From Streptomyces spiramyceticus (GTDB lineage Bacteria > Actinomycetota > Actinomycetes > Streptomycetales > Streptomycetaceae): DNA of 64,000 bases. The translations under genes were made by a program, and so were the position numbers. The DNA lies in NCBI RefSeq assembly GCF_028807635.1, contig NZ_JARBAX010000001.1, positions 2,700,001 to 2,764,000 of the forward strand, in the 5' to 3' direction. Below are positions 35,047-43,491 of the stretch, in pieces (within the stretch, counting starts at the first letter, position 1; every line of letters starts with the position of its first letter). The notes under the pieces were generated by a model. The model saw only the letters and a program-made list of their open reading frames with translations. It was not told the origin of the DNA and ran no database searches.

Positions 35047-35813
35047 GCATCCGTGTCGAGCGGGACAAGGAGAGCGGCGTCGCGGTCGTCACCCTCGACC
35101 GGGCGCACAAGCACAATGCCGTCGACCTGGACATGGCCGGTCAACTGTCCTCCGCCTGGCGCGACTTCCGGTTCGACGACAACGTGCGGGCGGTGGTCGT
35201 GACGGGTGCGGGCGAGAAGGCTTTCTGCACCGGCATCGACCGTGACGTGGACGTGCCTCAGCCGTCGTCGCCGTACTCGGTCGACGATCCGCTCATCGCC
35301 ATCGGGCCGAAGGCGAACGACCTGTGGAAACCGGTGATCGCGGCGGTGCGGGGAATGGCGTGCGGCGGTGCGTTCTATCTGCTGGGGGAGGCCGAGTTCA
35401 TCGTCGCCGCCGAGGACGCGGTCTTCTTCGACCCGCATACGACGTACGGGATGGTCAGCGCGTACGAGGCGATCTACATGGCGCAGCGGATGCCGTTCGG
35501 GGAAGTGGCCCGGATGGCGCTGATGGGCACGGCGGAACGGGTGTCGGCGCGGCGGGCGTACGAGACGGGCCTCGTGTCCGAAGTGGCGGAACCGGGCGAT
35601 GAGCTGAAGGCCGCGGTGCGGTGCGCGGAGGTGATCGCGTCGTACCCGACGGAGGCGGTGCAGGGGACGGTACGTGCGGTGTGGGCGGCGAAGGAGGGTG
35701 CCCGCAGCCAGGCTCTGGCGCAGGCACCGCACCTCGTTGCACTCGGGAATCTGCCGCCGGAGCGGCAGGCGGCTCTCTTCACCGCCCGCCGACCGGAATT
35801 CCGCACGCGCTAG
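35043..35813 (+). CDS. enoyl-CoA hydratase/isomerase family protein
   Basis: 256 residues from GTG 35043. Crotonase fold: VAVVTLDRAHKHNAVDLDM, VVVTGAGEKAFCTGIDRD (CoA-binding and first oxyanion segment), AVRGMACGGAFYLLGEAEFIVAAED (second oxyanion Gly). It hydrates or isomerises an unsaturated acyl-CoA, or performs a related CoA-thioester reaction. Third gene of the operon with the Ltp aldolase and DUF35 protein. Confidence 0.85.
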   Translation: MSIRVERDKESGVAVVTLDRAHKHNAVDLDMAGQLSSAWRDFRFDDNVRAVVVTGAGEKAFCTGIDRDVDVPQPSSPYSVDDPLIAIGPKANDLWKPVIAAVRGMACGGAFYLLGEAEFIVAAEDAVFFDPHTTYGMVSAYEAIYMAQRMPFGEVARMALMGTAERVSARRAYETGLVSEVAEPGDELKAAVRCAEVIASYPTEAVQGTVRAVWAAKEGARSQALAQAPHLVALGNLPPERQAALFTARRPEFRTR

Positions 35814-35820
35814 GGCGGCG

Positions 35821-36360
35821 TCAGGAGATGACGCGCTGCACCTTGGAGAGGGTGCACTTGCCGCCGGAGGTCGCGCCGTCCTGGGGTGTGTACGGCGTGG
35901 CGACGTCCAGCTTGTCCGTCCTGCCGGGGAGCACCATGGGGATGGTGGGGTTGCGCTCCCCGATGCTCGTACCGCTCGGGTCGGTGAAGGACACCGTGAA
36001 CGTGTACGTGTAGTTCTCGGACGTGCTGCTGTTGGTGGCGCTGATGGCGGCGACGATGCCTCGGGAGGGGTCGTACTCGCAGGAGTCGATCCGTACGTCC
36101 CTGATGGCCTTGTTGTTGCTGCCCGTGCCCGAGACGGAGCCGGTGGTGGTGCCCGAGCTGGTGGAGCCGGTGGTGCCGCCGGTCGTGGTGGAGCTGCCCG
36201 ACGTGGTGTCGTCGCCGTAGCTCGAACCACCCGTGCTGCTACTACTACTGCTGCCGCTGCTGCTGTTGTCGCAGCTACCGCCGCTGGAACCACGCGCTCC
36301 GGTCAACGCGAAGACTGCGATACCAAAGACGGCTACAGCGCGGACATGGCGAAGCTTCAC
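35821..36360 (-). CDS. secreted Ser/Thr/Gly-rich hypothetical protein
   Basis: 179 residues from GTG 36360. N-terminal hydrophobic leader (VRAVAVFGIAVFALTG), then a long Ser/Gly/Thr linker of about 55 residues (..SSSSSSTGG.., TTTGGTTGSTSSGTTTG) and a C-terminal beta domain (VRIDSCEYDPSRGIVAAISATNSS..YTYTFTVSF..) like FxLYD-type Ig domains. Two cysteines lie in the C-terminal domain. No strict lipobox follows the leader, so I call it secreted rather than a lipoprotein. Its 5' region contains 9-bp tandem repeats (36377-36403). Confidence 0.7.
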   Translation of the reverse strand: MKLRHVRAVAVFGIAVFALTGARGSSGGSCDNSSSGSSSSSSTGGSSYGDDTTSGSSTTTGGTTGSTSSGTTTGSVSGTGSNNKAIRDVRIDSCEYDPSRGIVAAISATNSSTSENYTYTFTVSFTDPSGTSIGERNPTIPMVLPGRTDKLDVATPYTPQDGATSGGKCTLSKVQRVIS

Positions 36361-36376
36361 GCTTCAACCCCCGTTG

Positions 36377-36411
36377 AAATCAGAGAAATCAGAGACATCA
36401 GAGAAATTCAG
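36377..36411. repeat. tandem 9-bp repeats (AAATCAGAG) in a gene leader
   Basis: Three copies, 36377-36385, 36386-36394 and a variant 36395-36403, then a partial unit. They lie 17 bp upstream of the secreted-protein start (36360, minus), in the region expected to hold its promoter or leader. Copy-number changes here could alter expression. Confidence 0.6.
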
Positions 36412-36601
36412 CGCGCGATTGACGCGCGCACGTCACCCTAGTGGGGTGCCGGACGCACCTGCAAAACGCGTGCCCGCGGGACATGACCGGAAATCGCGCG
36501 TCGCCTTAACTACAGCGAAGAAGCACCTGACATGGAGCGCCCGTGGGCGTAGCGTCGGCGTCTGCGGCGGGTGTCGCAAGCTCATTCGGAGGAGGACGAC
36601 A

Positions 36602-37072
36602 TTGTTCCGCAGTGTGCTCGGGTGGGTGCTTGGGCTTCTTGGGGCGGCGGCTGCCGTTCTGAGCCCCTTCCGTGCCTGGTACGACGGCCGTTCCGGTCGC
36701 GACTACCGCGTCCAGGACCTGTTCGGCGGCATCACGGACAGCGAGCCCGGGCTCGCTGGGTCGATTCTGTTGCCGTTTGCGATTGCGGCCGGGCTCGCGC
36801 TGGTCGGCCTGGCGGCGAGGTCCCGGGCGGCCGTTGCCCTGGCCGGGGTTGTCGTGATCGCCTTCACCGTCCTGTGGATGGTCCGCCTGGGGCAGGTGGT
36901 GGACAGCGTCAGCGTCAAGAGTGACGGGACGGGGCTGGACCTCGGCGTCGCGAACGCGCTCGGCGGCGGCGTACTGCTGCTGCTCGCCGCGGCCGTGATG
37001 CGCGGCCGCGGTCAACAACAGCAGTCGGACAGGTCTGACCGCTCGGACAGGGAGGCTTCCGCTCAGGCGTGA
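36602..37072 (+). CDS. small integral membrane protein
   Basis: 156 residues from TTG 36602 with an excellent GGAGGA site 7 bp upstream; the ORF is open further but the site decides. Four hydrophobic segments ([76 protein letters not shown]) and a basic/acidic repeat tail ([11 protein letters not shown]). Family not recognised. Its 3' end overlaps the opposing kinase gene by 10 bp. Confidence 0.65.
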   Translation: MFRSVLGWVLGLLGAAAAVLSPFRAWYDGRSGRDYRVQDLFGGITDSEPGLAGSILLPFAIAAGLALVGLAARSRAAVALAGVVVIAFTVLWMVRLGQVVDSVSVKSDGTGLDLGVANALGGGVLLLLAAAVMRGRGQQQQSDRSDRSDREASAQA

Positions 37073-39552
37073 GCGCCCGACGGGCGGCCCGTCGCCGTGC
37101 CCTTCACCGCGTCCAGGGCGTACACACAGCGGTCCTTGCTGCACGCGTACACCACCCCGCCCTGCGCGACCGGCGACCCCGTGATCTCGCCGCCCGTCGC
37201 GAGTTTCCAGCGCAGTTGGCCGCCGCTCGCGTCCAGCGTGTAGAGGCAGTGGTCGGCCGAGCCGAAGTGGACGCGGCCGTCGGAGACCACGGGGGTGCCG
37301 ATGACCTCGCCGCCCGCCGCGAAGCGCCACTTCGGGGTGCCGGTGACCGCGTCCAGGGTGTAGAGCGCGCTGCCGCTGCCGACGTGGATGTTGCCTGCCG
37401 CGACGAGGACCGGCTCGATGGACTTGCGGGACTCGGTGGCGATACGCCAGCGGTCCTTGCCGGTGGAGGCGTCGAGGGCGTACACCGTGCCGAGGTAGTC
37501 GGCGAGGTAGACACCGCCGCCCGTCACGGCGGGCCCCGGCGCGAACGCGGGCGGGCAGAGGAAGACCGCGGGCGCCTCGAAGTGCCAGCGCACATGGCCG
37601 CTGACCGTATCGATGGCGAGGACGCGGGTGCCCGCGGAGACGTAGACGTAGCCGTCCGGCGCGGGTGTGACGCGCACCGGCACTCCGCCGCAGGCTGCTG
37701 CGTCGCCGATCGGGTACGACCAACGCTCCGTGCCCGTACGGGAGTCGAGCGCGCGCAGCCGCGCGTTCTGCCATACGTACACCGTGTCGTCGTGTACGGC
37801 GGGACCGGCCTCCGGGGTCTCGAAGTCGGTCTGGGCGCCGGTGAGTTCCCACAGCTTCTGGCCGTTGGACGCCTCCCAGGCCTGGACGCCACCGCCCCGC
37901 GTGCCGGTCACGACGGTGCCGCGGTCGGCCTTGAGCGAGTACACCCAGGCGTCCGTCTGCAGCCGCCACCGCTCGGCGCCGTCGGCCGCGTCGAGGGCGT
38001 ACAGCGTGGGGCCGTCGGATGCGTGGATACGTCCGCCCGCGACGGCCATCGCCCAGGCGACGTCACGCGTCTTGAACTGGCGCCGCCCGCTGGCCACATC
38101 GAGGGCGTGGACCTCGAAGGAGGTGACGTAGACGAGGTCGCCGGCGACGGCCGGGGTCCCCCACACGTCGTTGGACATACGGAACCGCCACGGCCGCCAT
38201 CCCCCGGCAGGCCCCGCTCCGTCGGCCGAGGGCCCGGGCTGCGGCACCGACGGCGGCGCGGAGGAGGAAGTGGGGGAGGGTGGGGACGAGGGTGCGGGCG
38301 AGGCCACGATGCCGGTGACCGCTTCCGCACCGTTCACCCCGGCCGGCGGCCTGATCCAGCCAGTGGCGTTCTCCCCGTGCACGGGGGCCGTACCGGCGCG
38401 GGTTTCGGCCACGCGCGGACCCGGCCCGATGGGCACCTTTGACCCGGGCAGCCGTACGGCATGGTGCGGAGCCGGCGCGGCGTGCGCACCATGCCCGGCG
38501 TGAGCACCCTGCGGGGCGTGAGCTGCCTGGGCCGGGTGTGCGGCCTGGGCCGGCTGGAGGTGTGCCGCGGGCGGCGGGCCCGGCGGGCGCGGCGGTGTGG
38601 CGTGCGCGCGGGGCGGGGGCGTATTGCGCGCACTCGGCGTACTCGGCGGGACGGCCCGGCCGCCCCGCCGCTGCTCGATCATCGCGGTCGCCCGTTCGGG
38701 CAGCCACGCGGACGCCGTACCGCTGTCGTCCTGTCCCGAGGCGAAGAGGTGCGGCGAGAGCTGCGCCTGGAGGTCGGCCGGGCTGGGCCGCAGCACGGCC
38801 TCCATCTGCATGCACGACTCGATCAGCGGCCGCAGCTCGTCGGGCAGGCCCTCGACGTCGGGGCCCTCGCGCAGCAGCATGAAGACCGTCTCGACCGGGT
38901 TCGCACCGTGGAAGGGCGCATGCCCGGTCGCCGCGAAGACCAGGGTCGAGCCGAGCGAGAAGATGTCGGAGGCGCCCGTCACGCTGCGCGAGTCGCGCGC
39001 CTGCTCGGGCGACATGTAGGCGGGGGTGCCGACGGCCACGTTGGTCATGGTCAGCCGGGTGTTGGACACCCCGGAGGCGATACCGAAGTCGATGACGCGG
39101 GGCCCGTCCTCCACCACCAGGACGTTCGACGGCTTGAGGTCGCGGTGGACCAGGCCCGCCCCGTGGATGGACTGGAGCGCCTCGGCGATGCCGGCGGCCA
39201 GCCAGCGCACCGCCTGGGCCGGCATCGGCCCGCATTCGTTCACTATTTCTTCGAGCGAGGGAGCGGGCACGTACGCGGTGGCCAGCCACGGCACCGCGGC
39301 CCGCGGATCGGCGTCCACGACCGCAGCCGTGTAGAACCCGCTGACCGCCCTCGCCGCCTCCACCTCACGCGTGAAGCGGACGCGGAACAGCTGGTCCTCG
39401 GCGAGCTCGGTCCGTACCGTCTTGATCGCCACCCGCCGGCCCGACGCCGACCGCGCGAGATAGACCAGCCCCATGCCGCCGGCCCCGAGCCGTCCCAGCA
39501 CCTCGAACGGGCCGATCCGTCGCGGGTCGTGCTGCGTCAGCTGCTCCACCAC
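37063..39552 (-). CDS. Ser/Thr protein kinase with C-terminal PQQ-type beta-propeller
   Basis: 829 residues from tandem GTG codons at 39552. Kinase domain about residues 15-270: G-loop [16 protein letters not shown] lysine, [27 protein letters not shown] long Pro/Ala/His linker (about 290-450) follows, with no clear membrane helix. The C-terminal half is a PQQ-like propeller with repeats [50 protein letters not shown]. Streptomyces has many such kinases; the propeller probably senses a ligand or binds a partner. The linker and absence of a transmembrane segment suggest a cytosolic enzyme. Confidence 0.93.
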   Translation of the reverse strand: MVEQLTQHDPRRIGPFEVLGRLGAGGMGLVYLARSASGRRVAIKTVRTELAEDQLFRVRFTREVEAARAVSGFYTAAVVDADPRAAVPWLATAYVPAPSLEEIVNECGPMPAQAVRWLAAGIAEALQSIHGAGLVHRDLKPSNVLVVEDGPRVIDFGIASGVSNTRLTMTNVAVGTPAYMSPEQARDSRSVTGASDIFSLGSTLVFAATGHAPFHGANPVETVFMLLREGPDVEGLPDELRPLIESCMQMEAVLRPSPADLQAQLSPHLFASGQDDSGTASAWLPERATAMIEQRRGGRAVPPSTPSARNTPPPRAHATPPRPPGPPPAAHLQPAQAAHPAQAAHAPQGAHAGHGAHAAPAPHHAVRLPGSKVPIGPGPRVAETRAGTAPVHGENATGWIRPPAGVNGAEAVTGIVASPAPSSPPSPTSSSAPPSVPQPGPSADGAGPAGGWRPWRFRMSNDVWGTPAVAGDLVYVTSFEVHALDVASGRRQFKTRDVAWAMAVAGGRIHASDGPTLYALDAADGAERWRLQTDAWVYSLKADRGTVVTGTRGGGVQAWEASNGQKLWELTGAQTDFETPEAGPAVHDDTVYVWQNARLRALDSRTGTERWSYPIGDAAACGGVPVRVTPAPDGYVYVSAGTRVLAIDTVSGHVRWHFEAPAVFLCPPAFAPGPAVTGGGVYLADYLGTVYALDASTGKDRWRIATESRKSIEPVLVAAGNIHVGSGSALYTLDAVTGTPKWRFAAGGEVIGTPVVSDGRVHFGSADHCLYTLDASGGQLRWKLATGGEITGSPVAQGGVVYACSKDRCVYALDAVKGTATGRPSGAHA

Positions 39553-39752
39553 TTGCCTGCCACCTCCCCGTACGAGGCTCCGAACACAGCCCCATGCAGC
39601 GTCTCACCACCGGGCACCACCCAGGGGTGCGCACCCTGATTCTTCCTGTCCGAGGCGGTGGTGGCGAACCCGGGGGCGGACCGGGGTGTCTCACCCCGAT
39701 TCGGACACGTCACGCAGGTGCGCAATGCGCCTTTTCTTCACTGATGTGAAGG

Positions 39753-40550
39753 TTATGCGGCGGTCTCTTCCGGCTCTGCGAGTACGGCGAAGGTTGCGCC
39801 CTGATTGTCGGTGAGCACCGCAATACGTCCGTAGGGGGTGTCGAAGGGCTCTGCCTGGATGCGGCCGCCCTGAGCGACGGCCGTCGCAGCGGCCTCGTCG
39901 CAGTCCTCGACGACGAAATAGATCATGAAGTGGTCCGGCATCTCGGCCGGGAAGACGTCCCCTATGAGACTGCGACCGCCGATGGCCGTGTCGGGTCCCG
40001 CGTCGGCGCCTGCCGGGGACCAGGTTCTGAAGTCCTGGCCTGCTTCTTCCAGATCGAAGCCCTGGAAGCCGAAAACCGTCTCGTAGAAGGGGTCGGTCAG
40101 TTCCTTACGGCGCGAGTAGACCTCGGTCCAGCAGAAGGATCCCGGCTCGTCGCGCTTCTCGAAACCGGCGTGCGTGCCCGCCTGCCAGAGCCCGAAGACG
40201 GCGCCGCCGGGGTCGGCGGCCATGGCCATCGTTCCGAGCGGGGGTACGGGCACGGGGTCCGTCACCATCTGACCGCCGGCGTCCTTGATCTTTCGGGCGA
40301 GGGCGGCGGCATCGTCCGTGGCGAAGTAGACGCCCCAGGCGGTGGGCATGCGGCCGTCGAGCTTCGGCGCGAGGGCGGCGACCTTTTTGCCGTCGCTGAC
40401 GGCGTACACGAAGAGACTCTGCCTGGTGAAGCCCGGGTCCGCGTAGGTCCAGCCGAACAGCTCGCCGTAGAAGCGCATGCCCGCTTCGAGGTCGGCGAGC
40501 GCCACCTCGACCCAGCACGGGGTGCCTTCCGCGAATTCGAGTCCGGCCAT
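39753..40550 (-). CDS. VOC-superfamily (glyoxalase-like) two-domain protein
   Basis: 265 residues from ATG 40550 (MAGLEFAEGTPCWVEVALADLEAG); ATG 40571 is also in frame. Two tandem VOC modules, about 8-125 and 135-260: each has WVEV/WTEVY, FYGELFGWTY / FYETVFGFQG, and a closing G..FGLW or ATFAVLAEPE element. The same two-module organisation is found in CFP32-like and hydroxylase-type VOC proteins. Metal-dependent isomerase, dioxygenase or resistance role cannot be resolved. Divergent from the TetR gene across a 330-bp AT-richer region. Confidence 0.8.
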   Translation of the reverse strand: MAGLEFAEGTPCWVEVALADLEAGMRFYGELFGWTYADPGFTRQSLFVYAVSDGKKVAALAPKLDGRMPTAWGVYFATDDAAALARKIKDAGGQMVTDPVPVPPLGTMAMAADPGGAVFGLWQAGTHAGFEKRDEPGSFCWTEVYSRRKELTDPFYETVFGFQGFDLEEAGQDFRTWSPAGADAGPDTAIGGRSLIGDVFPAEMPDHFMIYFVVEDCDEAAATAVAQGGRIQAEPFDTPYGRIAVLTDNQGATFAVLAEPEETAA

Positions 40551-40881
40551 GGGCCCGGTCCTTCCTTGCATGTGCGAGGCGATGTGGTGCCCGTCACACT
40601 CAAAGTAACGGGCTGCCGCCTGGCGCGCAGAGGAGGGAATCGAACATATGGTCACATATCGTTACATTGCACCTTGGGATGCTTGGGTTGTCCACCAAAG
40701 TTGTCCACAGGCTGTTGATAAGACTATTCGGGTCAGGGGTGGATGCAGGGCCGGCGCGGTGCTCGATACGGGACGACGCACGGACGACGTACACGTGACG
40801 TACGCTCGCGGCGCTGCTGGCCGGTTCCCCATTTGCAGTCGGCCGAATCGCGCTCCGATCACCCCTCGGTAAGCTGACGGC
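40551..40881. promoter_or_regulatory. divergent intergenic region with two DnaA-box-like sites
   Basis: A 331-bp gene-free region, AT-richer than average, between the VOC and TetR genes. It carries TTGTCCACC at 40688-40696 and TTGTCCACA (exact Streptomyces-type DnaA box) at 40701-40709 in the same orientation, 13 bp apart. ACGTAC is repeated at 40787-40792 and 40798-40803 around CACGTG, a candidate operator for the TetR gene. A degenerate CTGACG-N3-TGACAG (40874-40888) overlaps the TetR start codon. Confidence 0.5.
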
Positions 40882-41529
40882 ATGACAGGACAAGTACGCA
40901 CCGTCGACGGCCGCGTGGCCGGACGACGCGGCCAAGCGACGCGGCAGAAGCTGCTCGACTGCCTCAGCGAGATGCTCAGCTCCTCGCCCTACCGGGACGT
41001 CAAAGTCATCGACGTGGCCCGGAAAGCGGGGACTTCACCAGCGACGTTCTACCAGTACTTCCCTGACGTCGAAGGTGCCGTCCTCGAAATTGCCGAGGAA
41101 ATGGCAAAGGAGGGCGCCGGGTTGACGGAACTCGTCTCCGGCCGCTCCTGGGTCGGCAAGGCGGGCTGGGCGACGTCCGAGGAACTTGTCGAGGGCTTCC
41201 TCGACTTCTGGCGCAAAAACGATGCGATCCTCCGGGTGGTCGATCTGGGCGCCGCGGAGGGCGACAAGCGGTTCTACAAGATCCGCATGAAAATCCTGAA
41301 CTCCGTCACCAACTCCCTTACGGAGTCGGTGAAGGATCTCCAGTCCAAGGGCAAGGTCGACAAGGACGTGAGCCCGGCGGCTATGGCCGGATCGCTGGTC
41401 GCGATGCTGGCGGCGGTGGCCTCGCACCAGAAGGGTTTCCAGACCTGGGGTGTGAAACAGACCGAACTCAGGCCCAATCTGGCCCTGTTGGTGCACTTGG
41501 GTATCACCGGAAAGAAGCCGACGAAGTAG
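40882..41529 (+). CDS. TetR-family transcriptional regulator
   Basis: 215 residues from ATG 40882. N-terminal helix-turn-helix (about 15-60): RGQATRQKLLDCLSEMLSSSPYRDVKVIDVARKAGTSPATFYQYFPDVEGAVLE. The C-terminal domain (about 75-215) is helical and hydrophobic, suited to binding a ligand such as an acyl-CoA. It is the only TetR-type gene visible among the catabolic genes, so it is the leading local candidate for recognising CTGACG-N3-CGTCAG. A degenerate half-conserved copy overlaps its own start, a possible autoregulation site. This link is inference; the true regulator may lie outside. Confidence 0.88.
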   Translation: MTGQVRTVDGRVAGRRGQATRQKLLDCLSEMLSSSPYRDVKVIDVARKAGTSPATFYQYFPDVEGAVLEIAEEMAKEGAGLTELVSGRSWVGKAGWATSEELVEGFLDFWRKNDAILRVVDLGAAEGDKRFYKIRMKILNSVTNSLTESVKDLQSKGKVDKDVSPAAMAGSLVAMLAAVASHQKGFQTWGVKQTELRPNLALLVHLGITGKKPTK

Positions 41530-41607
41530 ATCCGCGTCGCTTCCCGCCCACCCCGTCCACCCCGCCCACAGCCTCCGATCTGCAGTCTCCAGCTCCAGTC
41601 CTGTCTA

Positions 41608-41642
41608 CGCAGCGGCGGACCGTGATTCGGTCCGCCGCTGCG
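41608..41642. terminator. bidirectional terminator
   Basis: A perfect 15-bp stem (41608-41622 with 41628-41642) and 5-nt loop TGATT, between the convergent ends of the TetR and deazaflavin-oxidoreductase genes. Confidence 0.85.
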
Positions 41643-41659
41643 GCATTCCCCCACTTGCT

Positions 41660-42142
41660 TCAGCGGCGCTCCAGCCGGAAGAGCCGGATCTGCCGGTCCA
41701 CCCTCGTCTGGTACGTCGCGTACGGCGGCCAGAACATCAGCACCGCCCGCCACACCGCCTCCCGCTCCTCGCCCTCCAGCAGCCGCGCCCTGACCCGGAT
41801 GTCCTGCCCCCGCCAGCTGATGCCGACGTCCGGGTGCGCCAGGAGGTTGGCCGTCCACGCCGGGTGCCCCGGACGGCCGAAGTTGCTGCCGATCAGAATC
41901 CAGGTGCCGGCGCTTCCGCCGTCCCCCTCCGGCATGCACGCGAGTGGCGTAGTCCGGGGCAGGCCGCTCTTGGCGCCCTTCGCGGTGAGGATCACGCCGG
42001 GCAGCATCTGGGCGCTCAGCATCACCTTGCCCCTGGTCAGGCGGTGGACCGCGCGGTCCATGGCCGGGATGAAATGCGGGGCGATCTTCGCGAAGGTGCG
42101 GGTCGACGACACCTTCTGGATCAGCCGGGTACCTGGCGGCAT
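41660..42142 (-). CDS. F420-dependent nitroreductase-family (Ddn-like) oxidoreductase
   Basis: 160 residues from ATG 42142, overlapping the stop of the acyl-CoA dehydrogenase (ATGA). Split-beta-barrel fold of deazaflavin-dependent nitroreductase/quinone reductase (DDN/FDOR-A): VILTAKGAKSGLPRTTPLACMPEG, WILIGSNFGRPGHPAWTANLLAHPDV, and VWRAVLMFWPPYATYQTRVDR. It likely uses F420H2 to reduce an unsaturated substrate or quinone. Cotranscribed with the dehydrogenase, so it may reduce its product or recycle electrons. Confidence 0.85.
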   Translation of the reverse strand: MPPGTRLIQKVSSTRTFAKIAPHFIPAMDRAVHRLTRGKVMLSAQMLPGVILTAKGAKSGLPRTTPLACMPEGDGGSAGTWILIGSNFGRPGHPAWTANLLAHPDVGISWRGQDIRVRARLLEGEEREAVWRAVLMFWPPYATYQTRVDRQIRLFRLERR

Positions 42143-43368
42143 CAGCCCGCCACCGCCTCTCGTTCCTCCTGCGGACCGAAGAGGCCCGCGAGCTCCGCCG
42201 CGCGGTCGCGCAGCCGGTGGACGGGGCCGAACAGCAGCTCGTCGGCCGCCGCCCGCTTGAAGTACAGATGCGCGTCGTGCTCCCAGGTGAAGCCGATCCC
42301 GCCGTGCAGCTGAATGGCCTCGCCCGCGGTGCTGCGCAGCGCTTCGAGGGCCTGCGCAAGTGCGAGACCGCCTGTGGTGGGGTCCGAGGCCGCGCAGTAC
42401 GCCGCCGAGCGGGCCGCCTGCACCTGTACGTACAGGTCGGCCAGCCGGTGCTTGACCGCCTGGAAGGAGCCGATCGCGCGCCCGAACTGCTCGCGGGCCT
42501 TGACGTAGTCGACGGTACGTTCCAACGCCTGCGAGGCCGCCCCGACCGCCTCGGCGGCGAGCACGGTGGCGGCGGTACGCCCGACGGCGGCCAGCGCGCG
42601 GGGCACGTCGGCAGCGTCGCTGCCCCCCAGCAACTCCCCGCCGACGTCGCGCAGTTGGATACGCCCCTGCGGGCGGGTCTCGTCCAGGGAGGTCTGCCGT
42701 ACGCGCACGAGCCCCGGCGAGTCGGCCCGTACGAGAAACAGCAGCGTGCGGCTGCGGGCGAAGCCGCCCGTGTGCGCGGCGACCAGGAGCAGACCGGCGC
42801 TGTGCCCGTCGAGCACCTGCCCCGCTTCCCCGTACAACCGCCACCCACCGTCCACCCGGCCTTCCCCGTCCACCCGGCCTTGCCCGTCCACCCGCCGCGC
42901 CTGCACGCCCCCGGCGCGGCCGCCCCCGGCCCACTCCCCGCCCGCGTTGTCGCCGGTCAGGGCAAGCGCGGTGGAGAGGCCGGCGCCCGGTACGGCAAGG
43001 GTGGCGGTCAGAGCGCCGGCGGCGATGGGCGGGAGGAGGCCGGCGCACTGGGCGTCGGTACCGAGGTCGGCGATGAGGGGCGCGGCGAGTACGGCCGTAC
43101 CGAGGAGGGGGGAGGGGAGCAGGGTGCGGCCCGTCTCCTCGCAGGCGAGGGCGAGTTCGGCGGTGGTGCAGCCGACGCCGCCGTGGGCGGTGGGCAGCGC
43201 GAGGCCCGGGAGGCCGAGCTCTTGGGCGAGCTGCTGCCAGAGTGCGGGGTCGTGGCCGGTGGTGGTGGCTGCGGCCGCCTTGACTTCGTCGGGGCCGCAA
43301 CGTTTGGCGAGCAGTTCGCGCAGGGTGCGGCGGATTTCGTCCTGTTCCGCGGTGAAGGCGGCGTCCAT
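42142..43368 (-). CDS. acyl-CoA dehydrogenase
   Basis: 408 residues from ATG 43368 (MDAAFTAEQDEIRR). Typical N-terminal helical domain (GLPGLALPTAHGGVGCTTAELALACEETG) and C-terminal helix REQFGRAIGSFQAVKHRLAD, AGEAIQLHGGIGFTWEHDAHLYFKRA. The usual beta-barrel domain is short and is interrupted by an 18-bp tandem DNA repeat (about residues 158-173, GQGRVDGEGRVDGGWR). This resembles the small, alpha2beta2-forming ACAD subunits of steroid/CoA catabolism (FadE-type), where one chain often lacks the catalytic base. Regulated by the operator at 43390-43404 and divergent from a thiolase. Confidence 0.88.
   Translation of the reverse strand: MDAAFTAEQDEIRRTLRELLAKRCGPDEVKAAAATTTGHDPALWQQLAQELGLPGLALPTAHGGVGCTTAELALACEETGRTLLPSPLLGTAVLAAPLIADLGTDAQCAGLLPPIAAGALTATLAVPGAGLSTALALTGDNAGGEWAGGGRAGGVQARRVDGQGRVDGEGRVDGGWRLYGEAGQVLDGHSAGLLLVAAHTGGFARSRTLLFLVRADSPGLVRVRQTSLDETRPQGRIQLRDVGGELLGGSDAADVPRALAAVGRTAATVLAAEAVGAASQALERTVDYVKAREQFGRAIGSFQAVKHRLADLYVQVQAARSAAYCAASDPTTGGLALAQALEALRSTAGEAIQLHGGIGFTWEHDAHLYFKRAAADELLFGPVHRLRDRAAELAGLFGPQEEREAVAG
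42850..42895. repeat. 18-bp in-frame tandem repeat inside acyl-CoA dehydrogenase
   Basis: Two and a half copies of an 18-bp unit (GTCCACCCGGCCTTCCCC and variants) at 42850-42867, 42868-42885 and 42886 onward, encoding repeated V-D-G-x-G-R units. The frame is kept, giving a short loop insertion in the barrel domain. Confidence 0.7.
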
Positions 43369-43389
43369 GGAGCTCCCCTCCATCTGTAT

Positions 43390-43404
43390 CTGACGGGGCG
43401 TCAT
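43390..43404. promoter_or_regulatory. CTGACG-type operator, one mismatch
   Basis: CTGACG GGG CGTCAT, 22 bp upstream of the acyl-CoA dehydrogenase start (43368, minus). Confidence 0.65.
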
Positions 43405-43472
43405 GTTAGGGGCAGCCGACTGGGATGCACAGGGGGGTGAGCTTCTTTCCGCAGCCACCACCCAGCCCACAT

Positions 43473-43487
43473 CTGATGTACCGTCAG
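43473..43487. promoter_or_regulatory. CTGACG-type operator, one mismatch, next to start codon
   Basis: CTGATG TAC CGTCAG with matching AT flanks (ATCTGATG...CGTCAGAT). It ends 4 bp before the ATG at 43492 with no ribosome-binding site between, so the thiolase mRNA may be leaderless. Confidence 0.65.
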
Positions 43488-43491
43488 ATCT

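Noticed and set aside
40688..40709. Chromosomal origin of replication
   Set aside because: Only two DnaA-box-like sites; no dnaA, dnaN or array of boxes.
40874..40888. CTGACG-type operator overlapping the TetR start
   Set aside because: Only four of six bases match in the second half-site (TGACAG); mentioned as a possible degenerate autoregulatory site but not counted as a member.
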